From Azadirachta indica (Eukaryota; Streptophyta; Magnoliopsida; Sapindales; Meliaceae), in contig CM040444.1 in assembly GCA_022749755.1 (NCBI GenBank), forward strand, positions 3,103,009 to 3,167,008: DNA of 64,000 nucleotides, in the 5' to 3' direction. Numbering within the stretch: position 1 is the stretch's first letter; every line of letters begins with the position of its first letter. This document shows, piece by piece, positions 25,912-36,900 of this stretch. The position numbers and the translations under genes are program-made. The notes below the pieces were generated by a model. The model was not told where the DNA came from. It saw only the letters and a program-made list of their open reading frames with translations, and searched no databases.

Positions 25912-25920
<9 letters not shown>
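25219..25920. mobile_element. Long foldback element of about 700 bp
   Basis: The left arm, AGTCTCTTTTTTTACACAAA onward (25221-25293), is complementary to 25829-25908. Shared blocks are ACACAAATTTTTACATTAAT, TTATTAA and GGAGG-TTAAGATT. The interior is AT-rich without a coding frame. The right end reads, in reverse, AGATTAGCAATCTTT, like the GATTAGCAGTC terminus of the neighbouring MITEs, so it appears to be a longer relative. Confidence 0.7.
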
Positions 25921-25951
<31 letters not shown>

Positions 25952-25952
25952 A
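25919..25952. repeat. (TA)n(TG)n microsatellite
   Basis: TA units followed by GTGTGTG. Confidence 0.85.
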
Positions 25953-26333
25953 GAAAACATAATCACTTCAATGTTTATTTGCGTGTTGAATTGAATTGAA
26001 TTGCTCGTCTTTAAAACAATAGTCTAATTTACTTAGGCCCTTTACTTCACCGTGCAAGTAAGAGATCAATGGCTATATACTTTATATTGATGATAAAGTG
26101 ATGAATCTGTCATGTTTTAACGTTATTTTGATATTAAAATGTTGTAGAATAGAGACATTAAATATTAAATATTAATAAGTAAATAAATAAAATTACTAAA
26201 GATGGTTATTATTACTAAACATATTTAGTGACCGAAGCCCTTTCCAATCTTCATCTCATTTTTTTTCATTTTCAATTATAATTATAATATGGTTTTGGTC
26301 AAGTGACAGAGATATGGTGAAAAAAAATTGAAC

Positions 26334-26416
26334 TGGGCCATTAGCGTTCAGGCCCAAGTTATCTCGTTCCCCGCAAATACATACATTTACATACGAGGCC
26401 CAGCCCAACCCTAAAT
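26334..26416. promoter_or_regulatory. Site II / telo-box cluster without an obvious gene
   Basis: ACTGGGCCA, AGGCCCAAG, AGGCCCAGCCCAACCCTAAA lie within about 80 bp, just beyond the 3' end of the Der gene. GGCCCA (site II/UP1) plus AACCCTAA (telo-box) is the known combination of ribosomal-protein and other growth-linked plant promoters. I find no start codon of a recognisable gene on either side. Confidence 0.35.
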
Positions 26417-26518
26417 AACTATGCTTCTATTTCCTAACGTGCATCAATTTTATAAATCAAAATAATGAATATACAGGAAAATAAGAGCATATCAGTTGTT
26501 TAAGTTATAGTTGTGTTC

Positions 26519-29500
26519 TCACACGGGGATAGTTCTCTTGTCGGAAAAGGTCCTCTCAACCATTTTCACCGGTTGTTGGCTGCTTCTGTTACTGCCACTT
26601 CCACATCTTCTGGGTACAGACCGATGCATTATTCTAATAGGAATTCCACCCAAGTCGAAGTCTTCCTTTAGAGATTTCGTCAAGAACCTGAGTTCCGTAT
26701 CTGATAGCTGTGTCTTCCCACTCACGAACACCACAAATGTTGGAGGCCGCGCCTTCACTTGGGTAAAATACTTTATCTTAGGTTGGGCAGCCTGATCTTT
26801 CCAAGAATGCCGGCTCATAACCTGAGTAAACGGGCACACACAGAGAACGAGAAGAGTTTTGTAACCAAAGCACGCATTTATAGGATTTGGAAAAAGGAAA
26901 AGGATACTGACCTTACGCAGCCAACGGTTAAGACGAGCTGTAGACAGCCTTGAGCACCATTTTTCATAGGTATCAAGGACCTGACGCATAACAGCTATCC
27001 GGCCCTTTCCTTCTAATGCCGAAGTGAACACCACAGGTATTCCAGTAACCTGCCAACATACATGAAAGAAATGTGAGTGCTTCTAAGTACATGTGGTCAT
27101 GCTGTCAAAAACAAAGGATGGCTCTAAACTGCCTATTATTGATTAGATTATCACATGAAAATTCACAACATGACAAACTTGAGGTATGACTGTCTGAATT
27201 TCTGGAGGAACATAAAAATTCACAACATAACAAACCTGAGGTATGACTGTCTGAATTTCTAGAGGAACAGCTTCCTTGACTCTTTTATACAAGGCAGAGT
27301 TTTGTCTCCCACTTAGAAGATCCATCTTGTTCACAATTACGACCAAACCACGCCCTTCTTCGACTGTCCGTCTTGCTATAACAACTTCTGCATGTGTCAT
27401 ACTGCGTCTAGCTTTAGCAATCTGACCATAATGCATTTGCCAAACTTGCTAAGCAAATTTTATTAAATTCATATATAACAATTCATTGGTGCATTGCTTT
27501 GTCAGAATTGATGCAGAAAGAATATCAGTTACAACACACCTCTTCAGCATCAAGGACCAAAGCAACTATGTGAGCCCTCATCAAATTCTTTCTTGATTGC
27601 ATAACACTTAACGATGCTGGACCTTTCTCCCTTTCTCTTTTCAGCCAACCTGCAGTATCAACCTGGTAGTAATTCCAAATAACATTAAACAACAAGAAAA
27701 TGTGCCTAGCAGGGACTCAGACTGAAAGGAACCATTTACAATATTAACAAAGGGGTAATGCAAAACTGATATGTACCAAATAAACAGTTCTTCCTTCATG
27801 TTGAAAGTGCACTCTCACTGAATCTCTTGTCAAACCAGCCTCTGGACCCACCAGAACACGATCTTCTTGCAACAAAGCATTTAGCAAGGTTGACTTCCCA
27901 ACATTTGGCCTTCCCACAATTGCTAACTGTAACGGCAATTTTGATTCGTCAACCTCATCAGTGCTACTATCCGGATTGGAGCTATTGTCTTGATCACAAT
28001 TAGCTAGATAAGTCAAAAAGCAAAGCACAGTCAACAAATTTGAAAAAAAAACAGAAGCAGGTCATAACTCATTTTGTCAAGAAAGCAAAATATTAGGTCA
28101 AGGAATCATTTAAAAATGAATAGCCCACACCATCACATAACTGTACTATATTAAGATTCATTCTCGGGAATCAGCAAAGGTTTGTAAAATAGTTAGAAAA
28201 TTTTTCAAACCACATCACAACTGCCTGCATAAGCCCTTCAATGACCTTTTAGGACTAAAAACTTCAAACATATCCTTTATGAGAGTACATCAATGTGGTT
28301 AATCTGAAAGGAATCCCTATAACATAGTAATTGATGGATGAGACATCGCTTTGCCTCCATAACCATTCTGATATGTTGATCAATGAAGTTATGCTGTACA
28401 TTTTACTGTCAGCAAATGCATGTCTCATTTAAAAGATACAACAGCCTAGAAATTAGAAAAGTACAACAAATCATTCCAATTCCGAAAAGGTAACTAAGAT
28501 CAATGTAACCAGATTACATTGTCCAAACACTTTCTTCAATGGAATTTTTCATTTTTCATGACACAATGACATGAATCTCCATTGGACTAAAACATTCAAA
28601 CTAACTTCTACAGTATGGTATACTTGGTTGTACCACACTGCTCACTAGTAGTATTACTTTGCTTTCCAATGTCCAATAATTATTTGAATCATCTTTACAA
28701 CAGTTCAAGCATTAGCACTGCCCATTTAAAAACTTTCTAAATCATAAATCATACAATAGATTGATTTCTTCAGTCTTAGCCATTTTATTACCATCTATCC
28801 TAGTTACAGCACATATAAAAAACAATTGTGGTGCATCAGTCAATGCTTTTAAAATATCATAAAAAGTAAAGGCATTCAGAAACTTTCATGAACTTTAAGC
28901 AAAGAATAGCATAATAATGTAGTATTCAACTCAGTAAGTTATGCAAGTACACAAATAGTCTCTGTGACCTTACCATTTAGAACTTGGACCATATAATCCT
29001 CAAGTGAAGGGCGAAGAGCTTCGTAAAGTTCTGTCATACCCAGTCCTGTTTCAGCAGATATAGCAATGGGGTCCCCAAATCCTAAAATGAGGGCTTCAGC
29101 AGCAGCTCCAGCAAGAGAGCCAGTACCATCATGAAGTGATTCACATTTATTCATCGCTACTATAGGTTTGATTTGTGGGGCATGTTTTCGCAACCACTTT
29201 CCAACCTCCAAATCCAAAGGGTGAAGTCCAGATCTAGCCATGAGATAACACCAAAAAAGGAGTTCACACTTTTGCACCCAAAATAAACAACAAATAACAA
29301 AAACAAAAGGGCAGCACAAAAAACTGTATGCAACAAATTTTCAGCAAAAAAAAAAAAAAAAAAGCACCCAACATGTAGCCAAAATTCTCTTACATTTTCA
29401 AAGAAAATAACTATAATTTTGCAGTTTTATATGAAGCCTATAAAGAGTATTCCTGAAACTACAAGTAAAATCATAATTAATCCATTTTAATTCAACAAGT

Positions 29501-30451
29501 TGTTACATTACTTGAACAAGCATCGTTAATTCATTTTAACATTTCTTTAACTTGGTGACAATAAAATACCCCAATGTAGACTATTCCCAAATCCAAAATT
29601 TGTATGAGCTTTGGAATGAAAAATCTCCCCATAAGATATGCAACTCATGTACAGAACTAACCTCACATCAATCAAGAAAATTGCAAATTGAGTCTTGGCA
29701 AGCACATTTGCAGTCATCCCCGCTGTTCTATCAAGAATAGAGCCAGAAGTAGCTTCTGTTTCCAAGCCTGCCGAGTCCAAGACCCTAAACCGGAGATCAC
29801 CCAATTTAGCAATTCCCTCTCTTATGTCCCTTGTAACATGATCATCTGGCGTATTGTACACCAAAGCCTCCCTCCTCCTAATCAACCTAATAATACAACA
29901 ACCAAAATCACTTTCAGAAATACCCAAAAATCATATCTCACAACAATGGAAAGGTAAAAAACACCAAATCCAAACTAACCGGTTATATAAAGCTGACTTG
30001 CCCACATTAGGACGTCCAATAATCATAACACTAGGAAGCAAGTTCACATCAACCTTAGTAAAATCGATTGGTTTTTCATACAAAAACTTAACTTTCTGGT
30101 CTTTCTCAACTGAACCATCAAACTCAGCATGGGATTTCCCCAAGTTTCCATTTTGAACAATCCCACAAAATCCTCTATATGATTGAAGTAACAGATTGCA
30201 ATGCCAGCTCGAACGCAGATAAAATAATGAACCTAAGAACAAACGCATAATCAATCATTAACCAATATCAAAATAGAAAAGACATTAAAAATTGTAAAAT
30301 AGAGAGCCAAAAGCATACCAAAGGATGAAGCTTTGACTGGTTTGGACAAGTTCATTGGGTTTGTTAAGCAACTGCTGCTTTGAGGCGAGAGACCAAAACG
30401 GGAACAGTTCCTTCCGGCCAAAACGGCGCGAACCCATGAGCGAAACGACAT
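26519..30451 (-). CDS. EngA/Der-type double GTPase, organellar
   Basis: Nine exons on the minus strand: 30319-30451, 29980-30232, 29662-29886, 28974-29233, 27777-28003, 27540-27662, 27236-27421, 26912-27049 and 26519-26821 (stop TGA). All are GT-AG and the total closes in frame at 615 aa. Domains: N-terminal presequence rich in Arg/Ser without acidic residues ([13 protein letters not shown]), first G domain with GRPNVGKS (117-124), DSAG (166-169) and NKCE (232-235), second G domain with GRPNVGKS (321-328), DTAG (368-371) and NKMD (438-441), then a C-terminal KH-like domain ([11 protein letters not shown], about 515-615). Two tandem G domains plus KH define Der/EngA, which acts in assembly of the large ribosomal subunit. 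NKCE in place of NKxD is, from memory, usual in cyanobacterial and plant members. The presequence suggests import into mitochondria or plastids; which one cannot be decided. Arabidopsis has two such genes. Confidence 0.93.
27178..27275 (-). repeat. 57-bp tandem duplication of the exon 7 end and 5' splice site
   Basis: GAGGTATGACTGTCTGAATT recurs at 27181 and 27238 (plus strand), together with flanking ACATAACAAACCT/ACATGACAAACTT. The duplication covers the end of exon 7 of the Der gene and its donor site. The period, 57, is divisible by three. The downstream copy of the donor reads CAA|GTTTGT where the functional-looking one reads CAG|GTTTGT. Confidence 0.85.
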
Positions 30452-31380
30452 CTTTGTTAGTCTGCTACCGTCATAGAAGCTTAGATGAACGGAGGGATAT
30501 TAGAAAGAAGAAGAAAGAGACGCCGGCCGCACATGAGCTCTGCTATAAAACTAGAGGTATTCTTTGGATTCCAGTGTTTTTCCTTTTCATTTTGGTGGTG
30601 AAGAAGGAACTACGATATATAATACGGCGCCGTTGTTCATTCAGAACCACCAAAACGCACCGCTTTGTACCTAGCATAGTATAGAATTTTTCAAATTTAA
30701 TAAAAATAAAAAATAATTAATCTTCTTGAAATTTAATCCTTTCATTTCATTCTCTCCTTCTATTATGAGTAAATTAATCTTTTTTTGGCATAACTTCTTA
30801 TAAATTTTGGAATAAATTTTTTTCTTTTATATTTTTTCGAATGCCAAATATAATTATACATCTCAAAAAAATTATTTTTTACTTCTTAGATTACTTTCGA
30901 ATTGAAATTTAAAAGATAATGTGGCTAACTTTATAAGAACCTAAATAATCCTTTATACAAGAATATCTAGTATGGACTATAGTTATGTAATAAGAGTGTT
31001 CAAAAATGAAAAAACATTTATATATAGATTGTTAGAAGTAACCTATTAAATAAATATTGTTTTAAACTATACTCAGACCAAGAAAGCCATAAGAGACTAT
31101 GGTCCAATATCAACTTCCATTACATCAAATATTAAAAAATAATAATAATATCTATATTTTTTAGGTTGGTATAAAAGACTCATAAAATTAGAAAATAATA
31201 TTTTTGATCTCTAAAAGTAAATAAATTAATAAATCAATAAAAGGTCTCATTAAATGAATTTATTAAATTAAAAAAAATTATATGGTTGTTATGTTTACAC
31301 CTTCTTCTTGGTCTCAATGTAATTTTGTGTGTATTTTTTTATGTTTTAAAAACTAGAAGAACCACTCCTAGTAAAATAAA
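30452..31380. other. Upstream region of the Der gene and AT-rich spacer
   Basis: The first 220 bases are less AT-rich and contain the 10-base palindrome ACGGCGCCGT (about 30,624-30,633); they probably hold the promoter of the minus-strand Der gene. The rest is AT-rich with no recognisable gene. Confidence 0.4.
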
Positions 31381-31610
31381 GGGAAAATGTCCATTATCCC
31401 CGTATATTTTTTTTAATATCCCGTCACTTCTTAAATTTTAATTTTACCCTTCAATATTTTAAATATTTTTTATTTTATCATTTTTCAAATCCATTGAACG
31501 GAAGGGTAAAATAAAAAAAAAGAATAAGAGAAATGATGGTATATTAGAAAAAATATAGAAGGATAATGGGATATTAATTGAAAAAATAGTGGGATAATGG
31601 ACATTCTCCC
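31381..31610. mobile_element. MITE with GGGAAAATGTCCATTATCCC termini
   Basis: 230 bp. The left end GGGAAAATGTCCATTATCCC and the reverse complement of the right end, GGGAGAATGTCCATTATCCC, differ at one base; the inverted similarity continues inward (ATATCCC, TTTTACCCTTC). The flanks TAAAATAAA (31372-31380) and TAAAACAAA (31611-31619) agree at 8 of 9 bases, a decayed 9-bp duplication. No coding capacity. It is a different family from the 24.6-kb elements. Confidence 0.82.
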
Positions 31611-31805
31611 TAAAACAAAATTTATGTGAATGTTTTCTTAAATTTAAATAAATTTATAATAATATAAACTTTATTTCTTTGAATGTGTGAAAATTCATTT
31701 TATTTAAATTTTTATACTTATTTAATATTTGAAGTTAACAGGATATAAATATATTAAAAAAAAAGTGACTAGTTATATTGAAATCTATATAAGTAGTATA
31801 TTTTC

Positions 31806-32397
31806 TCAATTAAAAAATCAGATACCGTATTACCTTTTTCTCTTTCAAATAAGATAGATTCACTTCAATAAGGTTTTTTGAACAGAAATTAAATGATAAT
31901 ATTTTCAATAAGTATCTGTGCCAATAAAGATATCTCAATTTATCAAAAAGATATTCAAGACTTTCAAGAAGATGTATTTTAGAGATTATATCCAAATTCT
32001 GGAAATGTTTAAGCATATAAAATTTAAGCAACCTAAGGTTTGGCATATTTTGTAGAAGTTTTTGAATTTATACTTATTTCTCTTATCTTTGACATATCAA
32101 GAAATAGTCCTTCAATCGAATCAAATCCCTTAAAAATATGATAGCAAAGAATGAGTAAACATAAAATGCAAATAAGCTTCATAAAATTTATATAAATCTA
32201 CTTTAAGTTAAAATAAAGTTGTAAGGATTGATTACATGTTCAAAGTCTGTTTCTTGTAGATATGCTAATCCACTCCTTTCTAATTCTTCTCTTCTATTTG
32301 ACATAAAACACTTAGCTTCAGACTCATTGTAAATTAAAATAGTAGTTTTAACTATACCACCCATTCTCCAAATTCCTATAATATGAATATTTAACAA
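31806..32397 (-). pseudogene. Relic of a TIR-NBS-LRR disease-resistance gene
   Basis: Three fragments lie in the correct order on the minus strand. 32203-32397 reads IHIIGIWRMGGIVKTT, matching the NB-ARC P-loop region (normally GIWGMGGIGKTT) with Gly-to-Arg and Gly-to-Val changes, followed by a sequence like the RNBS-A region. About 32050-32105 reads SIEGLFLDMSKIREI, the start of the LRR-linker region of TNL proteins. 31810-32046 reads MPNLRLLKFY, then YLFDKLRYLYWHRYLLK and NLIEVNLSYLK, typical of the first TNL leucine-rich repeats, in a different frame from the SIEGLFL block. The TIR domain, most of NB-ARC and most LRRs are missing. The gene is clearly dead: internal deletion, frameshift, broken P-loop. 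Confidence 0.82.
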
Positions 32398-32859
32398 TTT
32401 AATTTATAATAATAATTTAACTTACTTCTCATAATAATGATTTAACTTATTCAACACGTGAACGTAGTCTAACTACATCTTCAGAATCCCTCTTAAATAA
32501 TATATTTCTTCAAAATATTTTTAATAATTTTGTCAAGTTTTGCCTAGACTTTCAATGAAAAGAGGAATAATATTATAATATAATAACTTATATCCCTTAT
32601 GTTTTATATTTTATAAAATAAGACTATAATTTATTTATTCATTTCAAATAAGTCCTTAACTCTATAATACTTCTCTAAAATTTATTTATTCAAGTAAGTT
32701 TGTTATTTTATCATGATTATTCTTGCTAATAAAATGCTACTGCTCAAGAATTCAAATATTAATATCCTTTTCTTCAAAGCATCAAATTATTCTTTTATTT
32801 TAAATTTTACCACCATATGACAATCACCTTTTACTAGAAGGTAAAAATTCATGTATACC
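32398..32859. other. AT-rich spacer
   Basis: No gene recognised. It may hold further decayed resistance-gene sequence, but nothing is legible. Confidence 0.4.
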
Positions 32860-33223
32860 CTTTATTTAATTGAAAATATCGTAATATACAAAAGTATTTA
32901 GTAATTAATTCATTAAATGCCATTATTTTATTGGTTATAATTTGATAGTTTGCTACACAAAAATTATTCGATAAACCGTTCATTAAAATTGTACTTTAAA
33001 TTTAATTTATTTTTACTTACTTAATTATTATAAGTTTTATTAAATGAGATAAAAAATATAATGAAAAACGTTTTCATATAACCCTAAGCAAATTCAAAAC
33101 TTTCAATCCATACCCAAATTTTGTTAAAACCATTTAATTGTAACCAATAAAATGATAGCATTTAAGGAATGGATACGTATTAAATAAATAGGTTTCTTTA
33201 TTAGGATATTTTATTAAATAAAG
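32860..33223. repeat. Foldback repeat, arms about 85 bp
   Basis: The left arm 32860-32945 (CTTTATTTAAT...CATTAAATGCCATTATTTTA, TTGGTTATAATT) is complementary to the right arm 33134-33223 (AATTGTAACCAATAAAATGA...TTATTAAATAAAG). It is probably an old MITE; exact termini and target duplication are not clear. Confidence 0.6.
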
Positions 33224-33967
33224 AGAAAGTTTACTTTTTATTAAATAAAAAATTATGAACTCCTAATAAAGTAAAATAACACCTTCCCCAAAAAGCGATA
33301 AAATTAATATAATAAAAGTAATTTGATCATTTTAATATTTTTTTATCAAAATTGTTTGAAAAATTATACTGCAAATTAATTTTTTAACTTCATTTTATTA
33401 AATAAGCTAACATAATTAACAGTATTTTCATACAAAATTTATCCCTCAACATTTTTTTTCTTGAAAAAATCTAAAAAAAATTCAAAAGTTTAAAATCCAA
33501 ACCTAAATTTTGTTAATATTGAATAGCCCCAAAAGCAGGACCACAAATACAATAACAAAACATAAACCCTTATTTGTTTATTTATTTATTTAAATAGAAT
33601 AATATATTATAAAAATAAAAAAATTGAAATTTCCCATCTCGCTATCTATCTATTTTATACTCAAATCTCAAACCCAAACGCAAAATTGTCTCCAGTTTTC
33701 CTCTTCTTTTCTGGCTCTGTTGTCCATTTATAACTCAATTCAATTAATTCAAACAGATAATGAAAAGCTAAACACATTAAGAGACCCCTTTTTTCCCCAA
33801 ATCGGTAGACAAACCCACACAGACAAAGAAACCCTAATTAAGGCTTTCGTTTGTCTGAGTTTTTCTTTCCTCTTTCTAGGTGTTAGTTTCAGTCTTTTGT
33901 TTGAATTACTCGAAACCCATTTGTTTGAATTTGAAGATAAAGATTGAAAGATAAGTTGATATTGGCT
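33224..33967 (+). other. Promoter region and 5' leader of the Alfin-like gene
   Basis: AT-rich until about 33,640, then more C- and T-rich sequence (about 33,650-33,960) with several ACCCAAAC-type motifs, probably the transcribed leader. No other gene. Confidence 0.45.
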
Positions 33968-36900
33968 ATGGAGGGAATACCGCACCCAATACCTAGAACT
34001 GTAGAGGAGGTTTTCAGCGATTTTAAGGGCAGACGGGCTGGTTTGATCAAGGCTCTTACTAATGGTAATGGGTTGATTTTTTTTTTTTCATTTTTGTCGA
34101 ATTAGCTTATGGGTTTGTTTTTGTTTTGTATAAGGTTAATGGGTTTTGCTTCTTTTATTATTATTATTAATTTTAATTTTAAATTTAATTTCGTTGTTGT
34201 CGCAGATGTCGAAAAGTTCTACCAGCAGTGCGATCCTGGTAGGTGCTTTATTTTTCATTTTCATTTTATTTTTGTTAATTTAGCTTGTCTTTGACTTTTT
34301 CTTTTCTCTTCGTCTCAATGTATTTTACGTTATATTGACTGTAAATTTAACTGTTATTCTATATATTTAACAGCTTTGTTGTTTGTAAAGAGAGAGAAAT
34401 CGGTTTCTAGAAACAAACTTGTTTGTTTTTTTGGGATTATAATGTAATATAGAGGATTATTGTGCTACGACTCACCAAGTTCATCGTTGGTTGTTTTGTT
34501 TAGTGCTTTGATGCTTGTATGCAGTTCATGATTTCTGTTTTAATTCAAGAAGGAAAAGTTTTGTTTTGAGGCAATTTTCTTGTTGAAGCATTTGGAGGCT
34601 TGTTGTTTCTTTGTTCCCTTACTTACATGGACATTTTTGTTCTTATCTCAAAAATTTCTTTTTTCCCTCGCTTACATGGTTATTCTATGATATTTTCTTC
34701 TGTAAATATTTATGTTCCACCACCATGAAAAATATATTTTATTTAGGGTTAAGTTTGACTGTACAGTATTTTCATTGCTTCTAAAATTCAAGGCATGTCT
34801 CCATGTAAAGGACAACTTGCAAATTTTCGTTGATTTCTTTCACCCATTGACTTCAGTCTGCCTGGCTTCTCAGCTGGAGAAAATGCCTTATTCTTATCGG
34901 ATACTTGTGGTTGTCATATTTACAGGAAGAAGATGATTATTTTCGGTTCGAATTCTTGGCATTTAGTTCTCTGGAAGTTGTGGACATTTGTTGATAATTA
35001 ATTCACCATCATGATATTGTGATTTGTTCTTTGGCCTAATTCATTTTCTAAATGCGCCACATGGCTTCTGATAATCAAATATTCCCAGTTTCAGTGGTAG
35101 TTATTTGTAGGATTGACGCATTTTCTGTTTGATTCTTGGTGTTTAATTTATCTACAGTTGTTCGTATTTATTATTGGGAGTTATATTCTATTGTTATGCT
35201 ATATTATTGTTTTGTCTGTTACCAAGTTATTTAGCGAATGTGTTATGTTAACTTTACTTTTCTTTCTTGGCCGTGACAGTCAAGTTCCCCTTAATGTTCC
35301 TGTGAACATTTATCAGCTTGAGTGCAAAGCTGCACAGTTTAGTTTGATTTACCATTATAAGGAACCACGTATTATTCTAGGATCCCATAATTATGAGAAA
35401 ACATTGAAATGGGTACACAAGAAAAATTACCCCATTCACTAATTGGGGTCCTGTGTCTGCCTGATTGCAGAAGATTCTCAATTTCTAGTGATGGTGAACA
35501 TGTTTGTTGGATTTGTGCTTTTACATTTGTGGAAGTGGACTGTGATTTTCTGTTTTGATCCTTAGAATTTAATTTCCTCATAACTGTATGATTCTTGACT
35601 TATTTGTCATCGTGGCATGATGGTATGATATCTCTGTTTCTGCTTCTGGTCTTTTGTAAACATGTTACATTCATGGTATCATGGTATGATATCTCTGTTT
35701 CTGCTTCTGCTTCTGGTCTTTTGTAAACATGTTAAGTTCACCTTACTGTTTCTGTCCATGTTTGTCTACTGGAATGCAAATCTTTACAGCATCCTTGTGA
35801 CTGTTGTGTTTGTCTATTATGGTTACCTTGTCTGTCCTTTTACTTGTAAATAAAAGAATTAAAACTCCATCTCTGACTATCAAGAAATTACTTTACTCTT
35901 TGACCTTCTTGTTGTTTACTGTTTAAGAATCAATGTTGATTAAAAAGTATCTTTCCTGACTAACAGTTTCCCTCTGCATTATTAATGTTTCATGAAATAA
36001 ATGCTTTATTGTGCTTTTAATTTATTGGCATGGAAAAATGAGAGCTGATTACACTAGCAATTCAAGGCAGATTTTGTGTTTTTATTGAAGATACTTATAT
36101 TTTTCCTACAGAAAAGGAGAACTTGTGCCTATATGGTCTACCAAATGAGACATGGGAGGTTAACCTACCTGTTGAAGAAGTGCCTCCTGAGCTTCCCGAG
36201 CCAGCTTTAGGTATAAACTTTGCAAGGGATGGTATGCAGGAGAAGGACTGGTTATCACTGGTTGCAGTTCACAGTGATTCATGGTTGCTTGCTGTTGCAT
36301 TCTATTTTGGTGCACGATTCGGATTTGGCAAGAATGAGAGGTATTGCTTCTTTTTTTCTTGCCATTTTTACCAGTGTTAACAGTTATTTTCCCCTGCTTT
36401 CACATGGAACATTCCTATGGCATTGTAATTGTTAGTTCTTAGATTGTAATGCAAAAACTGCATAAATTACTCTTTTCATCTTTTTGATTTTGCATATTCT
36501 TTCTTCATTAATTTTCATTCATATCCTGTATGTTGATATTTTGAAGTGGCTTTCTACCACGTGGGACAAAACCCACTTCACCAAAAAGGATGGAGCCCAA
36601 ATGGAACCCAAAGTGACTCATTGATTTACCTTGCCAGATCGAGTAATCTTCCAATTTTACTTCAGTCTTTACAACAAAAGCAAATCAAGTGTGTTGGTTC
36701 CCTCTTGTTTTCATTAATCTCTAGGAATTTGTCAACTGAGACATCAGACATTGATAAATATCAATTGATGATTAGGCTTTTCTCCTTGTCATTAAGACTG
36801 CTTTTTAACATATCTACTGTTGAGCTCAGTCATGTAATGCCGAAATGCAGACTCATCTGTGTCTCATGTGGTTTGCCACCATTTTTAACATTACAAGATG

